Source of the DNA: Microbacterium gorillae
GTDB taxonomy: Bacteria > Actinomycetota > Actinomycetes > Actinomycetales > Microbacteriaceae
Reading direction: 5' to 3'
DNA: 64,000 nucleotides
Assembly (NCBI RefSeq): GCF_000826185.2
Contig: NZ_LN648875.1
Span: 1,501,853-1,565,852, forward strand
Below the pieces are notes generated by a model. It was not told where the DNA came from. It ran no database searches and worked only from the letters and a program-made list of their open reading frames with translations. Positions 49,741-58,742 of the stretch are shown here, piece by piece; positions within the stretch are counted from its first letter, which is position 1; each line of letters opens with the position of its first letter. The position numbers and the translations under genes are program-made.

Positions 49741-50865
49741 TCACTCGACGGCGGGAGATGCGATGCGCCAGGCGGTGACGCTGACGGTGGTGTCGGGGAC
49801 GATGTCCAGGACGATCGGCCACGATCCGCGATCGGCGCCCGCCCGCGCGGCCGCGTAGACCGTGCTCGCGACGAGCGTGCCGTGGGTGCTGTTCGCGTCC
49901 CAGCCGATCGTCGCCGCCGCGTAGCCCTTCGCCGGGACCTCGACGCGCTGAGCGCCGGCATCGGTCGCCATGAACGAGCTCCCGTGCTCGATGGTGACCG
50001 ACATCACGTGTCCGTTCTGATCGGCGAAGGCCAGGTCCGGGTAGCCGTCGACGACGCACGGCGCGTCGGAGAAGTTCATCAGCCGGATGGTCAGACTGCG
50101 GTGGCCGGTTGCGGCGTCCGGCTCGGTCTTCAGCAGCATGGAATTCTCTCCGGTGCACGCGTCGTCCGGGATGGGATCGGTCTCCGGTGCGACGGTCGGC
50201 ACCGGGTCGCCGACGGCGTTCGGATCCGGCAGATCGATGCCGTTCTCGTCGGTGGTCGGGGCGTTCGCCGCCGCCCGGGCCTCCGCCTGCGCCACGTCGT
50301 GCGCGCCCTGCACGGTGAGACCCGCACCCACGAGAGCGAGGACGGCGACGCCGCTGAGGACGCCCGTCCATGTGCCGCCGATACCCGCCACCGGCTCGCC
50401 GGCCCGATCCTCACCGCGAGGGCGGAGGAACGCCAGCGCGGGTATCCAGCCGGTGGCCAGGCCCCAGACGACACTCGTCGGGTAGGACGAGAGGCTCCGC
50501 AACACCGAACCGGGGCCCCAGAGCGCATTCGGGGCGATGGCGAAACCGGCGAGTATCGCGCTCACCAGCAGACTCGTCAGAGCGGCCGCGAGCCACCCGG
50601 TCGTGACGGTGGCCTCGCGGCGTCGTGCGAGCAGCGCGGTGATCGCGACGAACGTGAAACCGGCGGCGACGGCGACGGCGACGGAGGACCAGTTGTCCGC
50701 GTTCGATCCGAACCGGCCCGTCGGGGTGGCGCCGGGCAGCGCGAACGCGAGCGTGCTGAGGCTGCCTCCGCTCTGACCCAGAAGGAACACCAGCGTCTGC
50801 CACCCGAGCATGAGCAGGGTGAGGATTCCGCCGCCGAGCAGCAGGCGTCGTCGTGGCGTCAACAT
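49741..50865 (-). CDS. Membrane protein with extracytoplasmic DUF4232 domain
   Basis: 374 aa. Five hydrophobic segments in the first ~210 residues (LLLGGGILTLLMLGWQTLVF, VAVAVAAGFTFVAITALL, AALTSLLVSAILAGFAIA, SVVWGLATGWIPALAFL, GVLSGVAVLALVGAGLTV), then a linker DENGIDLPDPNAVGDP and an outer beta-rich DUF4232 domain with two cysteines (DDACTG, APCVVDGYPDLAFADQNG). DUF4232 domains occur on secreted actinobacterial proteins of unknown role. ATG has TAAGCT (50873-50878, minus strand) 7 nt upstream. Confidence 0.8.
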   Translation of the reverse strand: MLTPRRRLLLGGGILTLLMLGWQTLVFLLGQSGGSLSTLAFALPGATPTGRFGSNADNWSSVAVAVAAGFTFVAITALLARRREATVTTGWLAAALTSLLVSAILAGFAIAPNALWGPGSVLRSLSSYPTSVVWGLATGWIPALAFLRPRGEDRAGEPVAGIGGTWTGVLSGVAVLALVGAGLTVQGAHDVAQAEARAAANAPTTDENGIDLPDPNAVGDPVPTVAPETDPIPDDACTGENSMLLKTEPDAATGHRSLTIRLMNFSDAPCVVDGYPDLAFADQNGHVMSVTIEHGSSFMATDAGAQRVEVPAKGYAAATIGWDANSTHGTLVASTVYAAARAGADRGSWPIVLDIVPDTTVSVTAWRIASPAVE

Positions 50866-50902
50866 CCGGGTCAGCTTAGCCGGGCCGGGCGGCGGAGGCG
50901 GC

Positions 50903-51727
50903 TCAGACGGTGAGGGCGAAGACCACCCCGGTGGTGACGACGAAGAGCGCGAGGAAGAGCCAATCCGTCCACCGCCACGGGACGCTGTGCCGCTCGGTCC
51001 GCGTGGGATGTGCACCGAACGCCCGCGAGTCCATCGCCAGCGCAACCCGCTCCGCGTGCCGGATCGCCCCCGCGAACAGCGGCAGCACGTATCCCCAACC
51101 GCGGGCGAACGCCGCGAACGGGCCACGCCCGCCGTTTCGTCCCCGCACCCGATGTGCGGCGCGGATCACGCCCAGCTCGTGCTGGAACCGCGGGATGAAC
51201 CGGTAAGCAGCCAACGCCGTGTAGCCGATTCGGTACGGCAGGTGCAGATGCTCCACGGCGGAACGGATCAGGTCCGGTCCGGTGATCGTCGCACCCGCGA
51301 CGAACGCCAACACGAACATCGCCGTGATCCGCAGTGCGGCGGACAATCCGGACGCCAGCGCGCCCTCCTGGACCACCCAGCCACCGATCCGCCACAGCAC
51401 CCCGCCGGGGTCGGCGAGCGTGGCCGGGTCCGTCCACAGCGTCAGACCGAGCGCGATCGCAGCCACGGCGAGCGGAACGACGACGAACAGCACCAGCGCG
51501 AGCGAACGCGACATGCGCGCACCGAGCAGCAGGATGACGTAGGCCACGGCGATCAGCGCGAGCGGCGTCGCGATGTCACGCGTGAACAGCACGCCGACGA
51601 TGGCGGGAACCGGTGCGGCCAGCTTTGCCAGCGGATTGACGTGGTGCAACCATCGCCACGCCGGAGCGGGAACGGCGGCCAGGTACGGGTCGGCCGCGAC
51701 GGCCCCGGTGATCGGTGCGGCCGTCAT
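50903..51727 (-). CDS. ykoC: ECF transporter transmembrane component (T, YkoC-like)
   Basis: 274-aa EcfT/YkoC protein that couples the ATPases to the S component. Features: LAKLAAPVPAIVGVLFTRDI at the N-terminus, several helices, and two short coupling motifs with Ala-Arg-Gly character (AAHRVRG, DSRAFG). The ATG start overlaps the ATPase stop (ATGA at 51724-51727). Gene order S, (GNAT), A-A, T matches YkoEDC, a thiamine or hydroxymethylpyrimidine transporter. Confidence 0.9.
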   Translation of the reverse strand: MTAAPITGAVAADPYLAAVPAPAWRWLHHVNPLAKLAAPVPAIVGVLFTRDIATPLALIAVAYVILLLGARMSRSLALVLFVVVPLAVAAIALGLTLWTDPATLADPGGVLWRIGGWVVQEGALASGLSAALRITAMFVLAFVAGATITGPDLIRSAVEHLHLPYRIGYTALAAYRFIPRFQHELGVIRAAHRVRGRNGGRGPFAAFARGWGYVLPLFAGAIRHAERVALAMDSRAFGAHPTRTERHSVPWRWTDWLFLALFVVTTGVVFALTV

Positions 51728-53433
51728 CGCGACCCTTTCGTCGCCGTGCGGACGAGATCATCCAACGTCCACACGGCCTCGTACCCCGGCACACCTCGCA
51801 CCATCCGCGGCAATGCCGGCAGCCGCAGCCCGATCTCGTTCACGCGATCGACCTCCGCGAAGACCGACCGCGGCGTGCCGGCCAGAGCCACTCGTCCCCC
51901 GGAGAACGCGACGACGTGGGTCGTGCTGTCGGCGACCAGCTGCATGTCGTGCGTCACGATGACGATCGTCGTCCCGGCGTCATTGAGGTCGTGCAGCAGT
52001 GACAGCAGCTCGGCAGCGCGCGCCCGGTCCTGGCCGAACGTCGGCTCATCGAGCGCGAGGATCGGTGCGCCGGTCATCAGCGCGGTGCCGACCGAAAGAC
52101 GACGCTTCTGCCCGCCCGACAGCAGGAACGGGTGCGAGTCCGCGCGATCGGTGAGACCGAACCGCTCCAGCACCTCGTCCACCCGAGCCCGCACCTCGTC
52201 CTCAGGCAGGCGCTGCGCGCGCAGTCCGACGGCCAGTTCGTCCCGGACGGTCGGCGCGATGAACTGATGCTCCGGATTCTGGAACACGAATCCGATGCGC
52301 GAGGCGAGCGAGCGGGCCGCCACTCGGCCGGGGTCCACCCCGTCGAGGTCGATCGCGCGTTTCGGCGGCCGGACGACGCCCGCGATCGCCTGCAGCAGGG
52401 TCGTCTTGCCGGCACCGTTGCCACCCACGATGGCCGTGAACGAACCGCGCGGCACATCCAGGGAAACACGGTCGAGCACCGGTCGTGCCCCGCGCCGGAC
52501 CGTCAGATCCCGGACCCGGATGATCGGTTCCGGAGCCGCCTCCGGTCCGCTCCGAACCCCCGCGGGTACGGCCTCCGGGAGACGGTCGCGCAGCTCGGTG
52601 ACCGTGATCGGCAGGGGCGCGGACAACACCCCCGCGTCACGGAGGTGGAGGGCCGCGAGCGTCGCCGTCGGCAACCAGACGCCGAGCGCTGCGAGCTCAT
52701 CGGCCCGATCGCGGAGGACCTCCGCGGCGGGGCCGTCGACGGCCAGGCGTCCGTCCGCGTCGAGCGCGATGATGCGCGTCGCGATGCCGATCGCCTCGTC
52801 GAGGTCGTGCTCCACGAGCACCACCGCACGGTCCTGCTCGTGCACGATCTCACCGAGCGTCGAGTAGACCTCCTCGACCCCGGCCGGGTCGAGGTTCGCC
52901 GTCGGTTCATCGAGCACCAGCAGCGGAGCGCCCATCGCCAGGGCGCATGCGATAGCGAGCCGCTGGCGGCCACCCCCGGACAGGGCGTCGGGGTTGTCGT
53001 GACGGCGGTCCCAGAGGTGCACGCGCCGCAGCGCCCACTCGGCACGGCGCAGCACGTCGGGAACCGGGAGCAGCAGGTTCTCCGGGCCGAAGCACACCTC
53101 GTCCAGCAGGCTGCCGGTGACCAGTTGGGCATCCGGGTCCTGGAACACCATCGCGACGTGCGGACTCAGCTCGGCAGGCGTCGCGGTCGCGGTGTCCAGC
53201 CCCGCGACGGTGACGTTTCCGGTCACCGTCGCCGGGACATCGTGCGGGATCAGTCCGTTCAGCGCCAGCGTCAGCGTCGACTTCCCGGACCCGGACGGAC
53301 CGAGCAGCAGGACCACCTCGCCGGGCGAAACCGTGAACGACACCCGGTCTGGCGAAGCCGCCGAGTTCCCGTCGTGGGTGATCGTCAGGTCGCTCACCCG
53401 CAGCAGCGGGGCGGACGAATTCTCAGCGGGCAC
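51724..53433 (-). CDS. ykoD: ECF transporter ATPase, two fused ABC domains (YkoD-like)
   Basis: 569 aa, two complete ABC ATPases in one chain. First domain: Walker A GPSGSGKST, signature LSGGGRQRLA, Walker B LLVLDEPTANLDP. Second domain: GGNGAGKTT, LLSGGQKRRLSVG, ILALDEPTFGQD. The fusion is characteristic of YkoD. GTG start 53433; -10-like TAGTTT about 45 bp upstream suggests its own promoter besides read-through from the GNAT gene. Powers vitamin-type uptake with YkoC and YkoE. Confidence 0.92.
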   Translation of the reverse strand: MPAENSSAPLLRVSDLTITHDGNSAASPDRVSFTVSPGEVVLLLGPSGSGKSTLTLALNGLIPHDVPATVTGNVTVAGLDTATATPAELSPHVAMVFQDPDAQLVTGSLLDEVCFGPENLLLPVPDVLRRAEWALRRVHLWDRRHDNPDALSGGGRQRLAIACALAMGAPLLVLDEPTANLDPAGVEEVYSTLGEIVHEQDRAVVLVEHDLDEAIGIATRIIALDADGRLAVDGPAAEVLRDRADELAALGVWLPTATLAALHLRDAGVLSAPLPITVTELRDRLPEAVPAGVRSGPEAAPEPIIRVRDLTVRRGARPVLDRVSLDVPRGSFTAIVGGNGAGKTTLLQAIAGVVRPPKRAIDLDGVDPGRVAARSLASRIGFVFQNPEHQFIAPTVRDELAVGLRAQRLPEDEVRARVDEVLERFGLTDRADSHPFLLSGGQKRRLSVGTALMTGAPILALDEPTFGQDRARAAELLSLLHDLNDAGTTIVIVTHDMQLVADSTTHVVAFSGGRVALAGTPRSVFAEVDRVNEIGLRLPALPRMVRGVPGYEAVWTLDDLVRTATKGSR

Positions 53434-53520
53434 GGGCTTCCGGATCAGAGGGGACGGGTTGTGTTCTCAAACTACCCGCCGATATCGCCGCCGGGACCGG
53501 CGCCGGACCGTCAGAAAGGG

Positions 53521-54024
53521 TCAGAGCGTGCGGGACAGCTGGACGCGCGGAGCGATCTCGAGCAGCCCGAGGCGGCGCTCGACGTCCACGAGCTCGCGCA
53601 GGAAGTCGCTGTCCGGTTCTTCCTCGACGAATCCGCACGAGCGGTAGAACGGCGCGTTCCACGGCACGTCCGCGAAGGTCCGGAGCGTCATGCGGGTGTG
53701 TCCGCGCCCGCGTGCGGTCTCGATCGCCGCGTCCACGAGCGCGCGCCCGATGCCGCGGCGGCCGTACTCGGGCAGCACGGCGAGCTGCTCCAGGTGCGCG
53801 TGGCCGTCGATCTCGAGCACGTGCGCGAAGCCGACCACCTCGGTCCCGGAGTCCGCCAGCAGCACGAAGCCGTGCGCCGCCAGTCGGGCCGTGCCGGGCT
53901 CGACGTCCGGCCAGGACTCCGGCCTCAGCGCCTCGATCAGCAGTGCGTCGGCCCGGGTCTCGACGTCCTCGATCGCGGACGCGTCATCCGGCCCGGCGAA
54001 TCGCAGCAGGATCTCGTCAGGCAC
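53521..54024 (-). CDS. GNAT acetyltransferase
   Basis: 167-aa GNAT enzyme: IDGHAHLEQLAVLPEYGRRG, then IGRALVDAAIETARGRGHTRM, the acetyl-CoA-binding Q/RxxGxG/A loop; the C-terminal FADVPWNAPFYRSCGFVEEE strand is typical. GTG start overlaps the YkoE stop by 8 bp, so it is translated with the S component even though it separates ykoE from ykoD. Substrate unknown. Confidence 0.86.
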   Translation of the reverse strand: MPDEILLRFAGPDDASAIEDVETRADALLIEALRPESWPDVEPGTARLAAHGFVLLADSGTEVVGFAHVLEIDGHAHLEQLAVLPEYGRRGIGRALVDAAIETARGRGHTRMTLRTFADVPWNAPFYRSCGFVEEEPDSDFLRELVDVERRLGLLEIAPRVQLSRTL

Positions 54025-54568
54025 GGTAGGTGCGGGTGAGTCCGGCGCGGTGCAGCGCGCGACCGATCGCCTCGGCGACCAGGGTCCACAGCACCCCGCC
54101 GACGACCGTGAGCAGGACCGACAGCATCGCTCCCCACCACGGCAGGTACTTCAGCCCGATGATGAGGCCGGCCGTGAGGCCGAGGACGGCACCGAGAATC
54201 GCGCCGCCGATCGCGAGCCAGCCGATGCTCCACCGCTGGTAGCGGCCGATTGCCGCCCACCCTTCCTGGATGCCACCCATCAGCACGACGGCGGACAGGT
54301 AGCTCAGCACGAACAGCGGGTTCACCGCGGATGCAACCAGCGCGGCCAGCAGGTGCGTGATGAGAGCGACCCACGGCTGGCGCAGCACCACCTGAGCGAG
54401 AATGCCGGGCAGCGCGTGGGCGGTCAGCACCAGGCCGTACAGCACCGGGACCGCGGCGATCGTCGGTCCGCTGACCCAGCCGGCGATGGCCGAGACGACC
54501 CCGGTGACGACGGCGAGAGCCGCGCAGATCAGGAGCGTGCGCGTCGACAGACGCTGGGAGGAAGCCAC
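54017..54568 (-). CDS. ykoE: ECF transporter substrate-binding component (S, YkoE-like)
   Basis: 183-aa integral membrane S component with about five helices; the YkoE family binds a thiamine precursor. Features: VVSAIAGWVSGPTIAAVPVLYG, VNPLFVLSYLSAVVLMGGIQEGW. GTG 54568 has TAGAAT (54575-54580, minus strand) 6 nt upstream, so it is leaderless and there is no space for a TPP riboswitch. First gene of the ykoE-GNAT-ykoD-ykoC cluster. Confidence 0.88.
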   Translation of the reverse strand: MASSQRLSTRTLLICAALAVVTGVVSAIAGWVSGPTIAAVPVLYGLVLTAHALPGILAQVVLRQPWVALITHLLAALVASAVNPLFVLSYLSAVVLMGGIQEGWAAIGRYQRWSIGWLAIGGAILGAVLGLTAGLIIGLKYLPWWGAMLSVLLTVVGGVLWTLVAEAIGRALHRAGLTRTYRA

Positions 54569-54612
54569 AGGACGATTCTAGTGATCGCGGGCCTAGGGCC
54601 GGCCGGGGAAAA

Positions 54613-55605
54613 TCAGCGTCGGCGGCGCCGGGGAGTCAGCCGCACCGTCGGCATGGGCGGCGCCGGGATCCGCTCGTCGCCGTGCCCGAGCACATGGCCG
54701 AAGCGGTCGGAGTCCTCCGCCCAATCACGCTGGGCCTCCGCGATCTCCTCGTGCGAGCGGCCCACGAAGTTCCACCACATCACCAGGTCCGCCTCGAACG
54801 GCTCTCCGCCGAGGAGGAACAGCGTGGTGTCGCTCTCCGCTGCGACCTCGACGTGATCCCGCTGGATGCCGAGGTAGAGCAGCTGTTCCGGCCCGACCAC
54901 GGTGGTGGGGTCCGCCTCGACGACGATCTCACCGGTGATCGCGACCAGTGCGTGCTCCCACTCCGGACGCAGCGGCACGCGTACGCGACGACCGGCCGGC
55001 AACCGGATCTCCGCGCCGACGATCGGCGTGTACGACCGAGCGGGGGAGGACACTCCGGCGAACTCGCCGAGCACCACGGTCACCTCCGCGGTGGCGGCAT
55101 CGCCGGTCGCGTGGTCTGCGGCGTCCAGACGCACGACCGGGAGGTCCTCGACGCGTTCGAAATCGGGTGCCCCGTGCCGGCGCGACTCCGGAAGCGCGAC
55201 CCAGAGCTGCAGCGCGTCCAGAGCGACGGGACTGTCCCCGACCGAGTACTCGGAGTGCGCGATGCCGGCACCGCTGGTCATGAGGTTCAGCACGCCGCGG
55301 CGCACCACGACGTCGTTGCCGAGAGTGTCCCGATGGCGGACTTCGCCGACGAACGGCCACGTCACCGTCTGCAACCCGATGTGCGGGTGCGGCTCGACGC
55401 GCATGACGGCCTCCTGCGGACCGAATCGGTCCAGGAAGCACCAGGCTCCGACGGTGGGCAACGGACGCTGCGGCAGCGCGCGATGCACCTGCATGCCGCG
55501 GATTCCGCCGAGCGGCACGTCTCGGGCGTCGTACAGTTCGGCACGAGGACTCGTGCACCGTCGGGGCAGCTCCTCGGTCTCGACCCCGACGTCGAAGCGC
55601 GACAT
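54613..55605 (-). CDS. Pirin family protein
   Basis: 330-aa bicupin. Pirin signatures: WCFLDRFGP, PHPHIGLQTVTWPFVGEV (metal-binding His pair), and LMTSGAGIAHSEYSVGD with the third His and Glu. Some pirins are quercetinases, others redox regulators. ATG 55605 shares one base with the stop of the upstream GNAT gene (TGATG), so the two are co-translated. Confidence 0.92.
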   Translation of the reverse strand: MSRFDVGVETEELPRRCTSPRAELYDARDVPLGGIRGMQVHRALPQRPLPTVGAWCFLDRFGPQEAVMRVEPHPHIGLQTVTWPFVGEVRHRDTLGNDVVVRRGVLNLMTSGAGIAHSEYSVGDSPVALDALQLWVALPESRRHGAPDFERVEDLPVVRLDAADHATGDAATAEVTVVLGEFAGVSSPARSYTPIVGAEIRLPAGRRVRVPLRPEWEHALVAITGEIVVEADPTTVVGPEQLLYLGIQRDHVEVAAESDTTLFLLGGEPFEADLVMWWNFVGRSHEEIAEAQRDWAEDSDRFGHVLGHGDERIPAPPMPTVRLTPRRRRR

Positions 55606-55913
55606 CACGCGTCCCGGAAATCGACCTTCAGACCCGGGACGTCGTGCGTCCGGACCCATTTGTTCACGAACGGGCACGCCGGGATGACCTCGTCGCCGTT
55701 CGCGGCGGCGTCCTTCATCGCCTGTTCGACGAGGCGTCCGCCGAGGCCCCGTCCGCCGTACGCCGGATCGATCGAGGTGTGCGGGAAGAGCAGGCGTCCG
55801 TGCGGCGTGCGGACGAACTCGGTGAAGCCGGCCACCGCACCGTCCACCGTGATCTCGTAGCGTCCGGCGGTGTCGTCGCGACGGACCGCGATCTCCTCGG
55901 TGGGCTCGGCCAT
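55605..55913 (-). CDS. Small GNAT-like acetyltransferase (YjdJ type)
   Basis: 102-aa short GNAT domain: YEITVDGAVAGFTEFVRTPH, then DPAYGGRGLGGRLVEQAMKD with the acetyl-CoA loop and a final IPACPFVNKWVRTH, the typical YidJ/YjdJ-type C-terminus. ATG has GAAGGAG 7 nt upstream. It overlaps the pirin start. Substrate unknown. Confidence 0.86.
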   Translation of the reverse strand: MAEPTEEIAVRRDDTAGRYEITVDGAVAGFTEFVRTPHGRLLFPHTSIDPAYGGRGLGGRLVEQAMKDAAANGDEVIPACPFVNKWVRTHDVPGLKVDFRDA

Positions 55914-56125
55914 GACCTGCTCCTTCTCGTCGACGTTCGTCACCGACAACGATGCCGCGTGAGAGGGCATTCCGCCAGGGTGCGCGTGCCCCTCGTCCGC
56001 CGTTCGTCGCAGGGATGACACCGCTGGTCGCGCGACCTGACACCTCATCGGAGAGGCTGGGAGAACGCTGAACGGGACTTCTAGGCTGGCGCTTCCGCAA
56101 TGACGCGATGAAGGAAGGAACCCCC

Positions 56126-58396
56126 ATGGCCGTACGCTCCGGCACCGAAGCCGACGACGGGTCGCTGATCACTCAGGATCCCGCGCTGCCCCCGACCGCT
56201 GTCCCGGAGGAGGTCCGTGCGGACGCCGCCCGCTGGACGCTGCCGAAGATCCTCCTCTGGGCTGCCATCGCTCTCCTCGGCGGCGTCGCCTGGGTCATGC
56301 TCGCGCTCGTGCGCGGGGAGACGGTGAACGCCATCTGGTTCGTGTTCGCCGCGGTGTGCACCTACCTGATCGGGTACCGGTTCTACTCGAAGGTGATCCA
56401 GAAGTACATCACCCGGCCGGACGACCGTCGTGCGACGCCCGCCGAGTACAAGAACGACGGCAAGGACTACGTTCCGACCGACCGTCGCGTGCTCTTCGGC
56501 CACCACTTCGCCGCCATCGCCGGCGCCGGACCGCTGGTCGGCCCGGTCCTCGCCGCGCAGATGGGTTATCTGCCCGGCACCCTCTGGATCATTCTCGGCG
56601 TCGTCTTCGCCGGTGCGGTCCAGGACTACGTCGTGCTGTTCTTCTCGATGCGCCGCGGCGGCCGCACCATCGGTCAGATGGCGCGCCAGGAGCTCGGCAA
56701 GATCGGTGGCACGGCTGCCATCATCGCCTCGCTGCTGATCATGATCATCATCGTGGCGATCCTCGCCCTGGTCGTCGTCAACGCCCTCGGGGAGAGCCCG
56801 TGGGGTGTCTTCTCCGTCGCGATGACGATCCCGATCGCCCTGTTCATGGGCCTGTACCTGCGCTACCTCCGCCCGGGCAGGATCACCGAGGTCTCGATCA
56901 TCGGCTTCGTGCTGCTGATCCTCGCGATCGTCGCCGGTGGCTGGGTCGCCGGCACCGACTGGGGTGCCGCGATGTTCCACCTCCCGCGTGAGGTCATCGC
57001 GTGGGGCATCATCATCTACGGCTTCGTCGCCGCGATCCTCCCGGTCTGGCTGCTGCTGGCCCCGCGTGACTACCTGTCCACGTTCATGAAGATCGGCGTC
57101 ATCGTCGTTCTCGCCGGCGCGATCATCATCGTCCGCCCGGAGATCAGCGTCCCGGCGTTCTCGCAGTTCGCCGGCGGCGAGCTCGGACCGGTGTTCGCCG
57201 GACCGATCTTCCCGTTCCTGTTCGTCACCATCGCGTGTGGCGCGCTGTCCGGATTCCATGCGCTGATCTCGTCCGGAACCACCCCGAAGCTCGTCGAGAA
57301 GGAGCGCCAGACGCGCTTCATCGGGTACGGCGGCATGCTGATGGAGTCGTTCGTCGCGATCATGGCCCTCGTCGCCGCGATCTCGATCGATCAGGGCATC
57401 TACTTCGCGATGAACTCCTCGCCCGCCGCCACCGGCGGCACCGTGGAGGGGGCCGTCGCCTGGGTGAACTCGCTCGGCATCACCGGCGTTCACCTCACCG
57501 CGGACACCCTGAACACCACGGCGGCGAACGTCGGTGAATCCAGCATCGTCTCGCGCACCGGTGGCGCTCCGACGCTGGCGCTGGGGCTGGCGCACATCAT
57601 ACATCAGTTCATCGGAGGCACCGCGATGATGGGCTTCTGGTACCACTTCGCGATCATGTTCGAGGCGCTGTTCATCCTCACCGCCGTGGACGCCGGAACC
57701 CGCGTGGCGCGCTTCATGCTGCAGGACTCGATCGGCACGTTCATCCCGAAGTTCAAGGACGTCACCTGGCGTCCGGGCGTCTGGGTCTGCACGGCGATCA
57801 TGGTGGTCGGCTGGGGAGCGATCCTCATCCTCGGCGTCACCGACCCGCTCGGTGGCATCAACACCTTCTTCCCGCTGTTCGGTATCGCCAACCAGCTGCT
57901 CGCCGCGATCGCCCTCGCGGTGGTGATGGCGATCGTCGCCAAGCGCGGACGCAGCTACATCAAGTGGCTGTGGATCATCGCGGTCCCGATGGTGTTCACC
58001 GCGATCATCACGATCACGGCGTCCATGTACAAGATCTTCTCGCCGGTTCCGGCGGTCGGATACTGGGCCAACAACGCCAAGTACGCCGCCGCGAAGGCCG
58101 CCGGTGACGGCGCTCTCGGCGATGCGGCGACCGTGGACGCGGTCATCCGCAACACCGCGGTCCAGGGCACGCTGTCGATCATCTTCGTGGCGCTGACCAT
58201 CGTCGTGGTGATCGTGTCGATCCTGTCGACGCTGAAGTCCATTCGCGACGGGGGCGGCGAGGACCACGAGGATCCCGCGGTGCCCTCGCGTCGCTTCGCT
58301 CCGGACGGCTTCATCGCCACCAGGGCCGAGCGCGAGATCGAGAAGGAGTGGGAGTCTGTTCCGGACGACCTGCAGCCGGCGCGAGGCGGACACTGA
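56126..58396 (+). CDS. cstA: Carbon starvation protein CstA-like pyruvate/peptide transporter
   Basis: 756 aa with about 18 helices, of the CstA/BtsT family (pyruvate and peptide uptake). Signatures: VRGETVNAIWFVFAAVCTYL, YRFYSKVIQKYI, DRRVLFGHHFAAIAGAGPLV and SGTTPKLVEKERQTRFIGYG. ATG 56126 is preferred to 56108 because AAGGAAGGAA sits between them at ribosome-binding distance. Transcription probably starts near 56093 after TAGGCT (56081-56086). Followed after one base by its usual small partner. Confidence 0.94.
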   Translation: MAVRSGTEADDGSLITQDPALPPTAVPEEVRADAARWTLPKILLWAAIALLGGVAWVMLALVRGETVNAIWFVFAAVCTYLIGYRFYSKVIQKYITRPDDRRATPAEYKNDGKDYVPTDRRVLFGHHFAAIAGAGPLVGPVLAAQMGYLPGTLWIILGVVFAGAVQDYVVLFFSMRRGGRTIGQMARQELGKIGGTAAIIASLLIMIIIVAILALVVVNALGESPWGVFSVAMTIPIALFMGLYLRYLRPGRITEVSIIGFVLLILAIVAGGWVAGTDWGAAMFHLPREVIAWGIIIYGFVAAILPVWLLLAPRDYLSTFMKIGVIVVLAGAIIIVRPEISVPAFSQFAGGELGPVFAGPIFPFLFVTIACGALSGFHALISSGTTPKLVEKERQTRFIGYGGMLMESFVAIMALVAAISIDQGIYFAMNSSPAATGGTVEGAVAWVNSLGITGVHLTADTLNTTAANVGESSIVSRTGGAPTLALGLAHIIHQFIGGTAMMGFWYHFAIMFEALFILTAVDAGTRVARFMLQDSIGTFIPKFKDVTWRPGVWVCTAIMVVGWGAILILGVTDPLGGINTFFPLFGIANQLLAAIALAVVMAIVAKRGRSYIKWLWIIAVPMVFTAIITITASMYKIFSPVPAVGYWANNAKYAAAKAAGDGALGDAATVDAVIRNTAVQGTLSIIFVALTIVVVIVSILSTLKSIRDGGGEDHEDPAVPSRRFAPDGFIATRAEREIEKEWESVPDDLQPARGGH

Positions 58397-58397
58397 G

Positions 58398-58625
58398 ATG
58401 ACCGTGGACAGCCCGCTCGGAACGCGAGCGATCGCGTCCCGAGCGGGGACCGCGGCGCGTCAGGTGTGGTGGTACCTCACCAACCTGATGGGCGACACCG
58501 CCTACCGGACGTATGTGGAGCACCAGCGCCGCACGCACCCGGACGCCGCGGTGATGTCGGAGCGGGATTTCTGGCGCAAGCACTACGCCGACCAGGATGC
58601 GAACCCCGGCTCCCGCTGCTGCTGA
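58398..58625 (+). CDS. YbdD/YjiX family small protein (CstA partner)
   Basis: 75 aa: QVWWYLTNLMGDTAYRTYVE and MSERDFWRKHYADQDANPGSRCC, the DUF466/YbdD signature with the C-terminal Cys pair. Found next to cstA genes throughout bacteria and needed by, or associated with, the transporter. The start lies one base after the cstA stop. Followed by a strong terminator. Confidence 0.92.
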   Translation: MTVDSPLGTRAIASRAGTAARQVWWYLTNLMGDTAYRTYVEHQRRTHPDAAVMSERDFWRKHYADQDANPGSRCC

Positions 58626-58630
58626 ACACA

Positions 58631-58663
58631 CGAACGCCCGAGCTCACCGAGCTCGGGCGTTCG
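58631..58663. terminator. Terminator of the cstA operon
   Basis: A perfect 15-bp stem, 58631-58645 with 58649-58663 (CGAACGCCCGAGCTC and its complement) over a 3-nt loop, just after the YbdD stop. Confidence 0.85.
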
Positions 58664-58742
58664 CTGTGTCGGCAGAGGGAACTCGCTGGGTCAGGAGAGG
58701 GCGTTCGCTGTGTCAGTAGAGGGAACTCGTCATGCCAGGAGT
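58655..58742. repeat. 44-bp imperfect tandem duplication at the 3' end of the HAD gene
   Basis: GGGCGTTCGCTGTGTC plus AGAGGGAACTCG occurs at 58655-58685 and again at 58699-58729 with two mismatches; the period is 44 bp. The second unit runs into the HAD hydrolase stop codon at 58730. Confidence 0.7.

Noticed and set aside
54569..54612. Possible TPP riboswitch upstream of ykoE
   Set aside because: The gene appears leaderless (TAGAAT 6 nt before GTG), and no THI-box sequence is present in the 44-bp gap.
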